From Methylococcaceae bacterium NSM2-1 (GTDB lineage Bacteria > Pseudomonadota > Gammaproteobacteria > Methylococcales > Methylomonadaceae), in assembly GCA_002256705.1 (NCBI GenBank), contig NQJI01000001.1:1-19098 (forward strand): DNA of 19,098 bases. Direction: 5' to 3'. The number at the start of each line of letters is the position of its first letter. Position 1 is the first letter of the stretch. Shown here in pieces: positions 7,898 to 15,948 of the stretch. The position numbers and the translations under genes were made by a program. Under the pieces are notes generated by a model. It did not search any database. It worked only from the letters and a program-made list of their open reading frames with translations, and was not told where the DNA came from.

Positions 7898-9097
7898 TCA
7901 CACTTCCTTCCGCCCCTCCTCTTTATCGATAGCCTGCAGCGCTAACCCCCCAGCCAAATCGATAGCCTGTAGCGCTAGACCCCCAACCAAATCGCTTTTT
8001 GAGACATTGGTGGATATATCTGGAGATGCGGAGCCTAGCCCTGCGCTCAGACTGATTTTTAACTTAAGATTATTTGGAGAATCTGAATTTTGCAATGCCT
8101 CTTCCATAGAAATAGTGCCCTCTTTAAACAGTCTGAGCAAATGGCTGTCAAAAGTCTGCATGCCGACATTTTCTGACTTTTCCATGACTTCTTTTATACC
8201 GTAAATATCGCCTTTTTGGATTAAATCGCGAACCAGTTGTGTGCCCAATAAAATTTCAAAGGCGGCTGTACGTTTTCCTTCAATGGTTGGAACCAGTCTT
8301 TGCGAGACAAAGGCTTTTAGATTAAGCGACAAATCCAGTAATAATTGATTATGGCGTTCTTCAGGGAAGAAGTTGATGATTCTGTCGAGCGCCTGGTTGG
8401 AATTGTTGGCATGCAGCGTTGAAAGGCATAAATGACCGGTTTCTGCAAAAGCCAGAGCATGCTCCATGGTGTCCCTGGAACGGATTTCACCGATCAGAAT
8501 GACATCGGGCGCCTGACGCAAGGTATTCTTGAGAGCATCTTCATAACTTAGGGTATCAACTCCGACTTCCCGTTGGTTGACCAGAGATCTTTTGTGCGGG
8601 TGGAGATATTCGATAGGGTCTTCGATAGTGATGATATGCCCGGAGGCATTCGTGTTGCGATAGTCAATGAGTGCAGCTAGCGAGGTCGATTTCCCTGAGC
8701 CGGTTCCGCCGATAAACAATATCAGTCCGCGTTTTTCCATAATGGATTTTCTCAGTATGGGCGGCAGCCCCAGCTTGTCAGCATTAGGAATATCTATCCT
8801 GATATTGCGGATGACCAGGGCATAACTGTTACGCTGCTTGAAAATATTAATCCTGAAACGGCCAATTCCCGGCTCTGAAATAGCCAGATTCAGTTCAGGA
8901 ACGAGTTCAAACGCTTTTTGCTGATCTTCGTCCATCAGGCTATAGGCGATTTCTTTTATTCGAGCAGGAGTCAGCTTAACGTTCTCCAGTGGTTTCAGTG
9001 CACCTTCGAATTTGCCTACTGGCGGTGCGTCTACGGTTAAATAAAGATCAGAGCCATCGTGATGGGCGAGGATTTTTAAATAGTCTTTGAATTCCAT
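7898..9097 (-). CDS. pilU: Type IV pilus retraction motor ATPase, PilT/PilU family
   Basis: Hexameric ATPase at the cytoplasmic base of the type IV pilus that powers pilus retraction. Seen in the 399 residues: Walker A GGTGSGKST ending at 138, the Asp box HIITIEDPIEY around 154-164, Walker B VILIGEIRSRD around 199-209, and the His box STLHANN around 226-232. PilU rather than PilT is suggested by the N-terminus and by the tail beyond residue 345; PilU acts with PilT in the same machine. No pilT or other pilus gene is in the window. The last ~45 residues are unusual: low-complexity sequence, then two tandem 11-residue copies ending GGLALQAID, then a charged end. The fold should be complete before this tail. 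Confidence 0.9.
   Translation of the reverse strand: MEFKDYLKILAHHDGSDLYLTVDAPPVGKFEGALKPLENVKLTPARIKEIAYSLMDEDQQKAFELVPELNLAISEPGIGRFRINIFKQRNSYALVIRNIRIDIPNADKLGLPPILRKSIMEKRGLILFIGGTGSGKSTSLAALIDYRNTNASGHIITIEDPIEYLHPHKRSLVNQREVGVDTLSYEDALKNTLRQAPDVILIGEIRSRDTMEHALAFAETGHLCLSTLHANNSNQALDRIINFFPEERHNQLLLDLSLNLKAFVSQRLVPTIEGKRTAAFEILLGTQLVRDLIQKGDIYGIKEVMEKSENVGMQTFDSHLLRLFKEGTISMEEALQNSDSPNNLKLKISLSAGLGSASPDISTNVSKSDLVGGLALQAIDLAGGLALQAIDKEEGRKEV
7925..7990 (-). repeat. Two tandem 33-bp repeats inside the 3' end of pilU
   Basis: Unit one at 7958-7990 and unit two at 7925-7957 are 33 bases each and differ at four positions. They start ATCGATAGCCTG on the plus strand. Since 33 is a multiple of three, they add two 11-residue copies to PilU (residues 370-380 and 381-391) without shifting frame. 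Each unit also carries the palindrome AGCGCT. Confidence 0.92.
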
Positions 9098-9185
9098 TGC
9101 GGGTTCACTATCAAAAATGAATGTAAGGGCCTTAAGTTTAGGTTATCAGCCTTAGAAGTTGAAGCCGGATTAGAAAATAAGTGCG

Positions 9186-9191
9186 TATAAT
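9186..9191 (+). promoter_or_regulatory. Likely -10 box upstream of the PP-loop enzyme gene
   Basis: A perfect TATAAT lies 29 bases before the ATG at 9221, with AAGAG serving as the ribosome site. No clear -35 is at 16-18 bases; TTGAAG at 9159-9164 is too far at 21 bases. The spacer 9098-9220 must also hold the pilU promoter on the other strand, which I could not place. Confidence 0.45.
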
Positions 9192-9220
9192 ATTGTTAAT
9201 TTTTTAGATACAAGAGTGAT

Positions 9221-10264
9221 ATGAGTAAACAAAGAAAAGCAGTGGCATTGATTTCCGGTGGTCTGGACTCAATGCTGGCAGCAAAAACTGTAATGGAACA
9301 GGGCGTTCATGTTGAAGGCATTAATTTTTTCACGGGTTTTTGTGTAGAAGGTCACACTCATGCCATTCGCGAGAAAGATAAAGCCAAGCCCAAGCGCAAC
9401 AACTCCTTATGGGTTGCCGAACAGTTAGGGATAAAACTGCATATTGTCGATGTTATCGAAGAATATAAAAATGTGCTGATTAATCCCAAGCATGGTTATG
9501 GCTCGCACATGAACCCTTGCCTGGATTGTAAAATTTTCATGGTTAATAAGGCCAAACAATGGATAGTGGAAAATGATTTTGATTTTATTATTACAGGAGA
9601 AGTGATTGGCCAAAGACCCATGTCGCAAAGTAAATCAAAAATGCCCATAGTGGCGAAACAGTCAGGAGCGGATGACTTGTTACTGCGTCCTTTGTGTGCC
9701 AAGAATCTGCCACTAACCCTGCCAGAGCTTGAAGGCTGGGTCGATAGAGAAAAGCTGCATGATATTACCGGACGCTCGCGCAAGCCGCAGATGGCAATGG
9801 CAGAGCAATTTGGTTTTGATGACTATGCCCAGCCGGCGGGCGGTTGCTGTTTTCTGACCGATAAATACTATTCTGCAAAACTGGTCGATTTATGGAAATC
9901 GCAGGGTAGTAAAGACTACGAGCTGGATGACGTGATGTTGTTAAAAGTCGGCCGGCATATCAGACCGCAAGCGAATTTCAAACTCATTGTAGCCAGAGAG
10001 GAAGGAGAAGGACGCTTTTTGCATGGCTATAAAAAAGATTTTATCAGTATGAATTGCTCAAGCCATCCTGGACCTTTAGTCCTGTTAGATGGCTCACCTT
10101 CTGCTGAGGATCTATATTTGGCTGCCAGAATCACCGCTCGTTACAGTCAGGGACGTGATGCTGAACAAGTCGATATTATTGTTGCGAACCCAGATGGTTC
10201 AGAAAGAACTCTTCAGGTTAAGCCATTAAAAAAAGAAGAAATGCTCAAGGAATGGCATATATGA
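9221..10264 (+). CDS. PP-loop sulfur-insertion enzyme, MnmA/ThiI-like (probable tRNA thiolase)
   Basis: A 347-residue protein of the adenine nucleotide alpha-hydrolase (PP-loop) class. The ATP-binding SGGLDS is at 12-17. The segment NPCLDCK gives Cys100 and Cys103, GQRPMSQSK lies near 130-138, and AGGCCFLTD gives Cys209 and Cys210. This order (PP-loop, CxxC, distal Cys) resembles tRNA thiolases such as MnmA, and in particular those known to hold a [4Fe-4S] cluster on three cysteines. Residues from about 235 (DDVMLLKVGRHIRP) form a further domain I cannot name with certainty. The protein is not a plain MnmA, since the sequence between motifs differs. The TusA-like gene downstream supports a sulfur transfer role. 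The substrate, and even whether it is tRNA, is inference. Confidence 0.75.
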   Translation: MSKQRKAVALISGGLDSMLAAKTVMEQGVHVEGINFFTGFCVEGHTHAIREKDKAKPKRNNSLWVAEQLGIKLHIVDVIEEYKNVLINPKHGYGSHMNPCLDCKIFMVNKAKQWIVENDFDFIITGEVIGQRPMSQSKSKMPIVAKQSGADDLLLRPLCAKNLPLTLPELEGWVDREKLHDITGRSRKPQMAMAEQFGFDDYAQPAGGCCFLTDKYYSAKLVDLWKSQGSKDYELDDVMLLKVGRHIRPQANFKLIVAREEGEGRFLHGYKKDFISMNCSSHPGPLVLLDGSPSAEDLYLAARITARYSQGRDAEQVDIIVANPDGSERTLQVKPLKKEEMLKEWHI

Positions 10265-10406
10265 AAGGCACAAGGGGAGCAAGTCAAGGGCTAAAATGAT
10301 TGCACATTATGCCTACACCTTTTGCAAGTTTTACCGTTTCAATGGAGACAGAACGATTTAACTTTGCTTCTTGAACCCTAATTCTTTAGCCTTTGACTTA
10401 TATTAT

Positions 10407-10634
10407 ATGCATAAAGAAACTCTAAATGCACGGCGTTTACTCTGTCCGTTACCTGTTATACGAACCCAGGACAAAGTCAAACAGCTCAAGGCTGGCGACC
10501 AACTGGAAGTTATTTGTACGGATCCCGGTGTAATGCAGGATATTCCGGCATGGTGCCGAATTAATGGTCATAAAGTGCTGGAAACCACTTCCAGGAATCA
10601 TGAATATATTATTATCCTGGAAGTAGGCGCGTAA
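10407..10634 (+). CDS. TusA/SirA-like sulfur carrier protein
   Basis: A 75-residue protein with the family signature N-A-R-R-L-L-CPLP, where Cys13 of CPxP would carry the persulfide sulfur. The later residues fit the small two-layer alpha/beta fold (GDQLEVICTDPG and then HEYIIILEV). By family knowledge such proteins relay sulfur to tRNA thiolases or molybdenum and Fe-S biosynthesis. The ATG at 10407 is chosen because it leads straight into the conserved core; an upstream TTG at 10371 adds 12 unrelated residues. Its stop overlaps the next start in TAATG, so it is coupled to the cation transporter. The PP-loop gene ends 142 bases upstream. Whether this is TusA proper or a paralogue is open. Confidence 0.88.
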   Translation: MHKETLNARRLLCPLPVIRTQDKVKQLKAGDQLEVICTDPGVMQDIPAWCRINGHKVLETTSRNHEYIIILEVGA

Positions 10635-11788
10635 TGGCTGAAATCCTTGACACGACAAGAATCGGTAAACTGAAGGCCAGAGCAAGCTATGTCGGCGCGG
10701 CGGTCAATGTTTTTCAGACACTTATTAAAATCGGTTTCGGCATTCTGGGACAATCAGCCGCATTAATCGCCGACGGCATTCATTCTTTATCGGATTTACT
10801 TAGCGATCTTTTAGTCATAATTGCCGTCAGATTGGGGAGTCGCGAAGCCGATTATGAACATCCTTACGGACACCGCCGTTTTGAAACCATCGCAACAGTC
10901 ATTTTAGGCGTCAGTTTGATCGCTATCGGCGGTGCAATTGCATGGTCAGTGATGAATCGCATGGCGCATCCTGAACATCTGCCTGTGCCTAATGTGCTAG
11001 GCTTGGGCATTGCGGCGGTATCAATTCTGGTTAATGAGTGGCTGTATCATTATACCAAACGTATCGCAAGACAAACCCGCTCTAAATTATTGCTGGCCAA
11101 TGCATGGCATCAGCGCAGTGACGCCATTACCTCGGTGGTGGTGTTATTCGGTATAGGCGCCGTGATGCTGGGCTATCCCTTGGCCGATGCGATTGCCGCC
11201 ATCGTTGTTGCGTTGATGGTCGCAAAAATCGGCTTGAACCTGGCTCTTGAAAGCATCAAGGAACTGGTTGACACCTCATTACCGCCCAAACTGGTTGCCG
11301 AAATTCGCACCACCATCATGGGCATTGACGGCGTTGAAGGCATTCATTTATTGCGAACCCGACAAATGGGCGAAGATGCGTTGATCGATGCCCATATCGT
11401 TGTTGATCCGCGTATCACCGTTTCTGAAGGCCATAGCATAGGCGATACCGTCAGGGATGAGCTGATTAGCCGCTTCGATGATGTCATGGATGTGTTGGTG
11501 CATGTCGACCCTGAAGATGATGAAGGCTTGTTCGAGCACAACAAACCGCTAACCCGCCGTGATGTACAGGTTTTATTAGACAAATATATGGCGGATATCA
11601 AGACGTCTATAGAAGATTTCAGAATTCATTATTTAAACGGGCAAATTGAAGTCGAGGTTATTTTACCGTTTTCTCTCAGCGAACAGCCGCCATTATTGGC
11701 TACACTAAAAAAACAATGCAAGCTGATGAAAATCAAAGTAAAAAAAATCAATAACGTCACACTATTTTTTAAACATAATGAGGATTAA
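10634..11788 (+). CDS. Cation diffusion facilitator (CDF) family metal exporter
   Basis: Inner-membrane proton-coupled exporter of divalent metal, 384 residues. About six membrane helices lie in residues 15-210. The TM2 site is Asp47, His50 and Asp54 in ADGIHSLSD; the TM5 site is HxxxD with His159 and Asp163. A YEHPYGHRRFE segment lies between TM2 and TM3. A cytosolic CDF C-terminal domain follows (about 215-292) with several His and Asp. Histidine in TM2 and TM5 fits zinc-type rather than manganese-type (DxxxD) members, but the metal cannot be fixed from this. About 85 further residues follow the usual end, rich in charge, making the protein longer than the ~300 typical. The start overlaps the TusA stop by one base. 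Confidence 0.92.
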   Translation: MAEILDTTRIGKLKARASYVGAAVNVFQTLIKIGFGILGQSAALIADGIHSLSDLLSDLLVIIAVRLGSREADYEHPYGHRRFETIATVILGVSLIAIGGAIAWSVMNRMAHPEHLPVPNVLGLGIAAVSILVNEWLYHYTKRIARQTRSKLLLANAWHQRSDAITSVVVLFGIGAVMLGYPLADAIAAIVVALMVAKIGLNLALESIKELVDTSLPPKLVAEIRTTIMGIDGVEGIHLLRTRQMGEDALIDAHIVVDPRITVSEGHSIGDTVRDELISRFDDVMDVLVHVDPEDDEGLFEHNKPLTRRDVQVLLDKYMADIKTSIEDFRIHYLNGQIEVEVILPFSLSEQPPLLATLKKQCKLMKIKVKKINNVTLFFKHNED

Positions 11789-11791
11789 TAC

Positions 11792-13006
11792 ATGGCGGTA
11801 GGAAAGTGCGATTTTCCAAACATGCTAAACATAGCTGGAATAACTCTGGGCACAGCCTGCGCCGGTATCAAGCAAAATGTCAAAGATGATATTTTGGTTA
11901 TTCAAATGGCTGAACAGGCTACGTGTGCGGCCGTGTTTACCCAGAATGCTTTTTGTGCCGCGCCTGTACATGTTGCAAAAACCAATCTGGCTCACGGGCC
12001 ACGCTGGCTGCTGATTAATTCGGGCAATGCCAATGCGGGCACCGGTGCACAGGGCATGCAGGATGCCCTGCTTTGTTGTGCTGAACTTGCAAAATTTGCG
12101 GGTGGCGCAAACAATCAAGTGCTGCCTTTTTCCACGGGCGTAATTGGACAACCCTTGCCGGTAGAAAAAATTACAGCGGCATTACCGGAGGCCATAAAAA
12201 ATCTGTCACTGGATAACTGGGAAAAAGCTGCACGCGCGATTATGACTACGGACACTTTTCCCAAAGGCGTTTCTAAAGTTATATGTATTGCAGGTCAGCC
12301 TGTCACTATTAACGGCATTTCCAAAGGCGCGGGCATGATACAGCCTAATATGGCGACCATGCTGGGCTTTATCGCCACTGATGCCAAAATTAACCAGGCC
12401 TTGTTGCAGAACTGTTTGGCAGTAGCCGTCGAACAGTCATTTAATCGTATTACTGTTGATGGCGACACCTCGACCAATGATGCCTGCGTAGTTATGGCGA
12501 GCGGCTGTTCAACTGCGCCGGAAATTACAGCAGGCAGCGAACATTATGCGATTTTTGCCGATGCCCTTATGGACGTTTGCAAACAACTGGCAGAAGCCAT
12601 TGTCAGAGATGGCGAAGGTGCGACCAAGTTAATGCGTATCTTGGTCAAAGAGGCCTTGCAGATGGAAGAAGCGGTGCGAGTCGGCAAAACTATTGCCCAC
12701 TCTCCGTTGGTGAAAACAGCTTTTTTTGCCAGCGACCCTAATTGGGGACGAATACTTGCCGCCGTTGGCCGCTCAGGTATAGAAAACATGGTGCTTGAAA
12801 ATGTGCAGATTTTTTTAGACGACGTTTGTATCGTTAGAAATGGCGGACGCGCCGATGATTATACCGAAGAAGCAGGACAACAAGTGATGAACAGGGATGA
12901 AATCACTGTGACGGTTAAACTGGGCCGTGGCGAAGCTGCCCAGGAAGTTTTAACCTGTGACCTTTCGTATGATTATGTGAAAATTAATGCAGAATACAGG
13001 ACTTAA
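11792..13006 (+). CDS. argJ: Glutamate N-acetyltransferase / amino-acid acetyltransferase (ornithine acetyltransferase)
   Basis: Moves the acetyl group from N-acetylornithine to glutamate in the cyclic arginine pathway; many forms also use acetyl-CoA. The 404 residues are full length. The self-cleavage site is Ala188-Thr189 in KGAGMIQPNMATMLGF, where Thr189 becomes the N-terminal nucleophile of the beta chain. STGVIG at 114-119 supplies the oxyanion hole. NWGRILAAVGRSG is conserved near 309-321. The start has a good GAGGA ribosome site and lies 3 bases after the CDF stop, which suggests co-transcription. Whether it is bifunctional cannot be told from sequence. No other arg gene is present. 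Confidence 0.97.
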   Translation: MAVGKCDFPNMLNIAGITLGTACAGIKQNVKDDILVIQMAEQATCAAVFTQNAFCAAPVHVAKTNLAHGPRWLLINSGNANAGTGAQGMQDALLCCAELAKFAGGANNQVLPFSTGVIGQPLPVEKITAALPEAIKNLSLDNWEKAARAIMTTDTFPKGVSKVICIAGQPVTINGISKGAGMIQPNMATMLGFIATDAKINQALLQNCLAVAVEQSFNRITVDGDTSTNDACVVMASGCSTAPEITAGSEHYAIFADALMDVCKQLAEAIVRDGEGATKLMRILVKEALQMEEAVRVGKTIAHSPLVKTAFFASDPNWGRILAAVGRSGIENMVLENVQIFLDDVCIVRNGGRADDYTEEAGQQVMNRDEITVTVKLGRGEAAQEVLTCDLSYDYVKINAEYRT

Positions 13007-13048
13007 AACAGGTTCAAGGTGCAAGACTAAAAAGCCCCTCTTTTAGTT

Positions 13049-13068
13049 CCCTCTCCTGCTGGAGAGGG
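13049..13068. repeat. CCCTCTCC/GGAGAGGG hairpin between argJ and the Nudix gene
   Basis: Eight-base arms at 13049-13056 and 13061-13068 enclose the loop TGCT, followed by a second AGGGAGAGG that can compete for the left arm. The 158-base spacer also begins with GGTTCAAGGTGCAAG, like the element at 3339. This looks like a dispersed intergenic repeat of a kind common in proteobacteria. It could also weaken transcription leaving argJ, but no T run follows. Confidence 0.6.
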
Positions 13069-13164
13069 CTAGGGAGAGGAGATTTAAAAACCAACAATGA
13101 TATATAAACAGTATAGCTACCCGATTCCCTTCTAGTTTTTTTATTCCATTCTAATTACCCTGAT

Positions 13165-14121
13165 ATGAAACTACTTCAAGTTGCCGTTGGTGTAGTAAAA
13201 AATACCGAAGGACAAGTTTTAATTTCCCTGCGCGATGAGTCTTTGCATCAGGGTGGACTGTGGGAATTTCCCGGTGGCAAGATTGAATCCGGAGAATCCG
13301 CTGAACAGGCCTTGGCGCGGGAACTCAAGGAAGAGCTTGCTATTAATTTAATAACAGCAACGCCGCTGATTACCGTTAAGCATCAATACCCTGATTTAGC
13401 CGTACAGTTGAATGTGTTTTTGGTGACGCATTTTTCAGGTGACGCCAAGAGCTGTGTAGATCAGCTCTTCAAATGGGTCAATCCAGCCGAATTGGCACAC
13501 CATGAATTTCCAGCCGCCAATCAGCCCATTATCACCGCCGCCCAATTGCCACCCTATTATGCAATTCTGGACGATGCGGATGCGGATGAATCGCTGTTAT
13601 TGATAAATCTGCAAAAAATCTTGACCCGTGGCATTAAGCTGATCCAGCTACGGTTAAAAACATTGCCCCCCGAAACGATAGAAAAATTTATTGAACTGGC
13701 TTATCCCTTGTGCAAACAGCAAAGGGCATTGTTATTAATAAATTCTGCCGTTAAAAATGCAGAAAATTTTACTGTTGATGGCATTCATTTAACCAGTCGG
13801 CATTTAATGTCTGTAACCAGGCGGCCTGCGTTCCCACGTGGCACCCCGGAACAAACACACTGGGTTGCTGCCTCATGCCATAATCTTCAGGAATTACAGC
13901 ATGCGCAAACAATAGGTGCCGACTTTGCCGTTTTAGCGCCCATATTAGCAACTAAAACACATCCGGAAACGGAGCCACTGGGATGGGAACAATTCACCGA
14001 TCTGGTTTCTCAAGTAAATCTGCCTGTCTATGCGTTGGGAGGGCTTTCTGAATCCGGTCTGGATAGGGTAAGGCAAGCCGGGGGTCAGGGAGTTGCCGCA
14101 ATCAGGGCTTTTTTGAAGTAA
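13165..14121 (+). CDS. Nudix hydrolase fused to a thiamine-phosphate synthase-like (TenI/ThiE) domain
   Basis: A two-domain protein of 318 residues. Residues 1-128 are a MutT-like Nudix domain with the box at 38-60: G38, E44, R52-E53 and E56-E57 are all in place. The usual Gly near its end is Ala59. MutT-like members clear 8-oxo-dGTP. Residues from about 135 form a ThiE-like beta/alpha barrel (QLRLKTLP, DGIHLTSRHL, GADFAVLAPILATKTH, YALGGLSESG). Several ThiE substrate residues are not where expected, so true thiamine phosphate synthase activity is doubtful. The fusion is a known gammaproteobacterial arrangement and is often annotated simply as a Nudix family hydrolase. Around residues 220-230 a stretch RRPAFPRGTPEQ looks like a small insertion. 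Confidence 0.9.
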   Translation: MKLLQVAVGVVKNTEGQVLISLRDESLHQGGLWEFPGGKIESGESAEQALARELKEELAINLITATPLITVKHQYPDLAVQLNVFLVTHFSGDAKSCVDQLFKWVNPAELAHHEFPAANQPIITAAQLPPYYAILDDADADESLLLINLQKILTRGIKLIQLRLKTLPPETIEKFIELAYPLCKQQRALLLINSAVKNAENFTVDGIHLTSRHLMSVTRRPAFPRGTPEQTHWVAASCHNLQELQHAQTIGADFAVLAPILATKTHPETEPLGWEQFTDLVSQVNLPVYALGGLSESGLDRVRQAGGQGVAAIRAFLK

Positions 14122-14164
14122 GGAAGAATAGGATGCCGTGAATGTCATGCAGAAGTAAAGCCTG

Positions 14165-14920
14165 TTATTTATCGGTAAGTGTATTTTTCGATTGTGCATA
14201 CAAGGCAGCGCCGATGATGCCAGCCTGGTTTAAAAGTGCGGCTGGCTTTACTGGTGCTTCTACCGTGATTTGTCCTTTAAACTTGTCAAATTTTTTACTG
14301 GCGCCTCCGCCAAGAATGATCAGATCAGGCCAAAACAATTTTTCCATCATGGTAAGATATGTGTTGAAACGGGTGCCCCAGCGTGTCCAATCCAGGTCTT
14401 CAGTTTTTCGAACTGCATCCGATGCATAAAGCTCTGCTTTTATCCCATTTTTCAAATACAAGTGGCCCAGTTCAGTATTGGGCATTAACTTTCCATCAGT
14501 GAAAAACACCGTACCCAGTCCGGTACCAATTGTTATCAGCAACACAACCCCGGATTGACCAACGCCCGCGCCAAAATACATTTCCGCCATACCTGCTGCA
14601 TCCGCATCATTCAGGTTATAACAGGGACATTTTGTGGCTTCTGAAAACAACTTATCGATATGGGTACCAATAAACGAAGGTGATATATTAGCTGCGGTGC
14701 GAGCGATACCGTGTTGAATGGCGGCAGGAAAACCACAGCCCACAAGTCCGCTCCAGTTAAAATGACTGACAAGTTGCTCAAGGACTGCTGCAATAGCTTC
14801 TGGTGTTGCAGATTGTGGCGTCTCAATCCGGTGACGTTCGGTGACGATCTGGCCTGTTACAGTATCAACAATGGCACCTTTAATACCTGAACCACCTATA
14901 TCTATGCCGAGAACTTGCAT
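14165..14920 (-). CDS. ppgK: Polyphosphate glucokinase (ROK family)
   Basis: Cytosolic kinase of 251 residues that phosphorylates glucose with inorganic polyphosphate, usually also with ATP. The phosphate-binding loop is [11 protein letters not shown] at 5-15. The substrate and catalytic region is NDADAAG at 104-110, with Asp105 the probable base. ITIGTGLGT follows at 129-137 and TELGH at 149-153. The compact length and the absence of the CxCGxxGCxE zinc motif of sugar-kinase ROK repressors fit PPGK. It is convergent with the Nudix fusion, with a 43-base spacer and no clear terminator between them. Upstream is a hairpin cluster, so its own promoter must lie in 14921-15120. Confidence 0.9.
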   Translation of the reverse strand: MQVLGIDIGGSGIKGAIVDTVTGQIVTERHRIETPQSATPEAIAAVLEQLVSHFNWSGLVGCGFPAAIQHGIARTAANISPSFIGTHIDKLFSEATKCPCYNLNDADAAGMAEMYFGAGVGQSGVVLLITIGTGLGTVFFTDGKLMPNTELGHLYLKNGIKAELYASDAVRKTEDLDWTRWGTRFNTYLTMMEKLFWPDLIILGGGASKKFDKFKGQITVEAPVKPAALLNQAGIIGAALYAQSKNTLTDK

Positions 14921-14999
14921 AAAACTTCCTGAAAATTATTTATTTGGATAAGCATTGCAGGCAAAGTCCTTGCGCATGCGATGTATGAGAGCCGTTGGA

Positions 15000-15098
15000 T
15001 GGGCTAAACAGCATATAGCCCATTGGAACTTGAAAATTTATGGCAGACACTATGCCTGCCAATTTGCGGTATGGGTGGGCAAAACAACGTTACCCACC
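15000..15098. repeat. Cluster of three intergenic hairpins
   Basis: Three inverted repeats follow in series. TGGGCTA at 15000-15006 pairs with TAGCCCA at 15016-15022. TGGCAG at 15041-15046 pairs with CTGCCA at 15056-15061. GGTGGG at 15074-15079 pairs with CCCACC at 15093-15098. Loops are 9, 9 and 13 bases. The last resembles the GGGTGGGCA-type repeats seen between genes in many proteobacteria. It fills the 206-base spacer between ppgK and the DUF1097 gene and may also end the DUF1097 transcript. Confidence 0.65.
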
Positions 15099-15126
15099 TC
15101 TCGTAAATTACTGGTATGTAATCACT

Positions 15127-15645
15127 TTACTTGGTTAATTTTGCACTCAGTTGTGCTGACCACTGACCAAAATAGGTACCGACAACGATGGAGATAGATA
15201 TCACAAGCAACGGGTTGCTCAGAGAAACGCTCAGCAGAACATCCTGGTTCAATTTGTCGGGTGTTTGCAACAGATAGGCAAACGTTGAGGAATAACCCAG
15301 TACGCTGGCAGGTATTGTCGCAAGTTGTGGAATATTTGCCGCAAGACACATAACCACGACTGCAATCGCTACTGTAATAGCCGCCATGGCTGGAAAGCCA
15401 AGAACAGCTGTAGGTGGAATATTAGTGAGTAGAATAGCGGTGAACCAGGCCATGAATACGCCGAAAATTCCACACACAATAGTGTTTATCAAGGCTTCCT
15501 TGGTGGCGCCCAGAAAAAAGTAGGCTGCCCATGCAATGGTTGCGGCCCATATAAAAAAGAGTCCGCTGGCAGGCCCTACTGCCAAAAATGTTGCAACTCC
15601 GGCGAGACCGCCAATACTTAAAGAGAGCGCTGTCAGTTTATCCAT
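15127..15645 (-). CDS. DUF1097 family inner-membrane protein
   Basis: A very hydrophobic protein of 172 residues with about five or six predicted membrane helices and short loops. The GPASGLFFIWAATIAWAAYFF segment and the overall layout resemble the DUF1097 (YcdZ-like) family, whose function is unknown. The ATG at 15645 has a good TGGAGA ribosome site. Neighbours on the same strand are metal transporters and ppgK, but the 303-base spacer upstream argues for its own promoter. No transport motif is visible, so I give no function. Confidence 0.75.
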   Translation of the reverse strand: MDKLTALSLSIGGLAGVATFLAVGPASGLFFIWAATIAWAAYFFLGATKEALINTIVCGIFGVFMAWFTAILLTNIPPTAVLGFPAMAAITVAIAVVVMCLAANIPQLATIPASVLGYSSTFAYLLQTPDKLNQDVLLSVSLSNPLLVISISIVVGTYFGQWSAQLSAKLTK

Positions 15646-15948
15646 AATATATCTCCAAAATTTTCACCTCATTTATTGATCAGTCAGATTTCACATTGAG
15701 GTGGTTCCATGAAATCCAACGTTTTGGGTTAATTGAAAGACCAAATGAACCCGTCTGTATCGAGTGTTATCAGATATTTCTTAATAGTACTCAAATCTGA
15801 TTCTATACTTTACTCATGACACCGGTCAATTCGCAAGATGTCAACTCTATATGAACACTGCAATAAACCATCCAGCCCAGATTGTATTATTCAGAACAGA
15901 TCGGTTTCTCAACAGTCGTTGAAGCTTTTAAAATCGAAACAAAGGCCA
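15646..15948. other. 303-base spacer between the UPF0016 and DUF1097 genes
   Basis: No gene is supported here. Reading frames are short and lack ribosome sites. It holds the DUF1097 ribosome site near its left end and a probable promoter at 15802-15829. I see no hairpin strong enough to be a terminator for the UPF0016 gene. Confidence 0.6.
15802..15829 (-). promoter_or_regulatory. Possible sigma-70 promoter for the DUF1097 gene
   Basis: On the minus strand TTGACC (15829-15824) and TATAGA (15807-15802) are spaced by 16 bases. This would give a leader of about 150 bases before the ATG at 15645. Confidence 0.35.

Noticed and set aside
7925..7990. Two spaced repeats as a tiny CRISPR array
   Set aside because: The copies are directly adjacent with no spacer, differ at four bases and are translated in frame in pilU. 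No cas gene is near.
13007..13164. A small gene or leader peptide between argJ and the Nudix fusion
   Set aside because: No frame has both a start and a ribosome site. The spacer is explained by the hairpin repeat and the promoter space.
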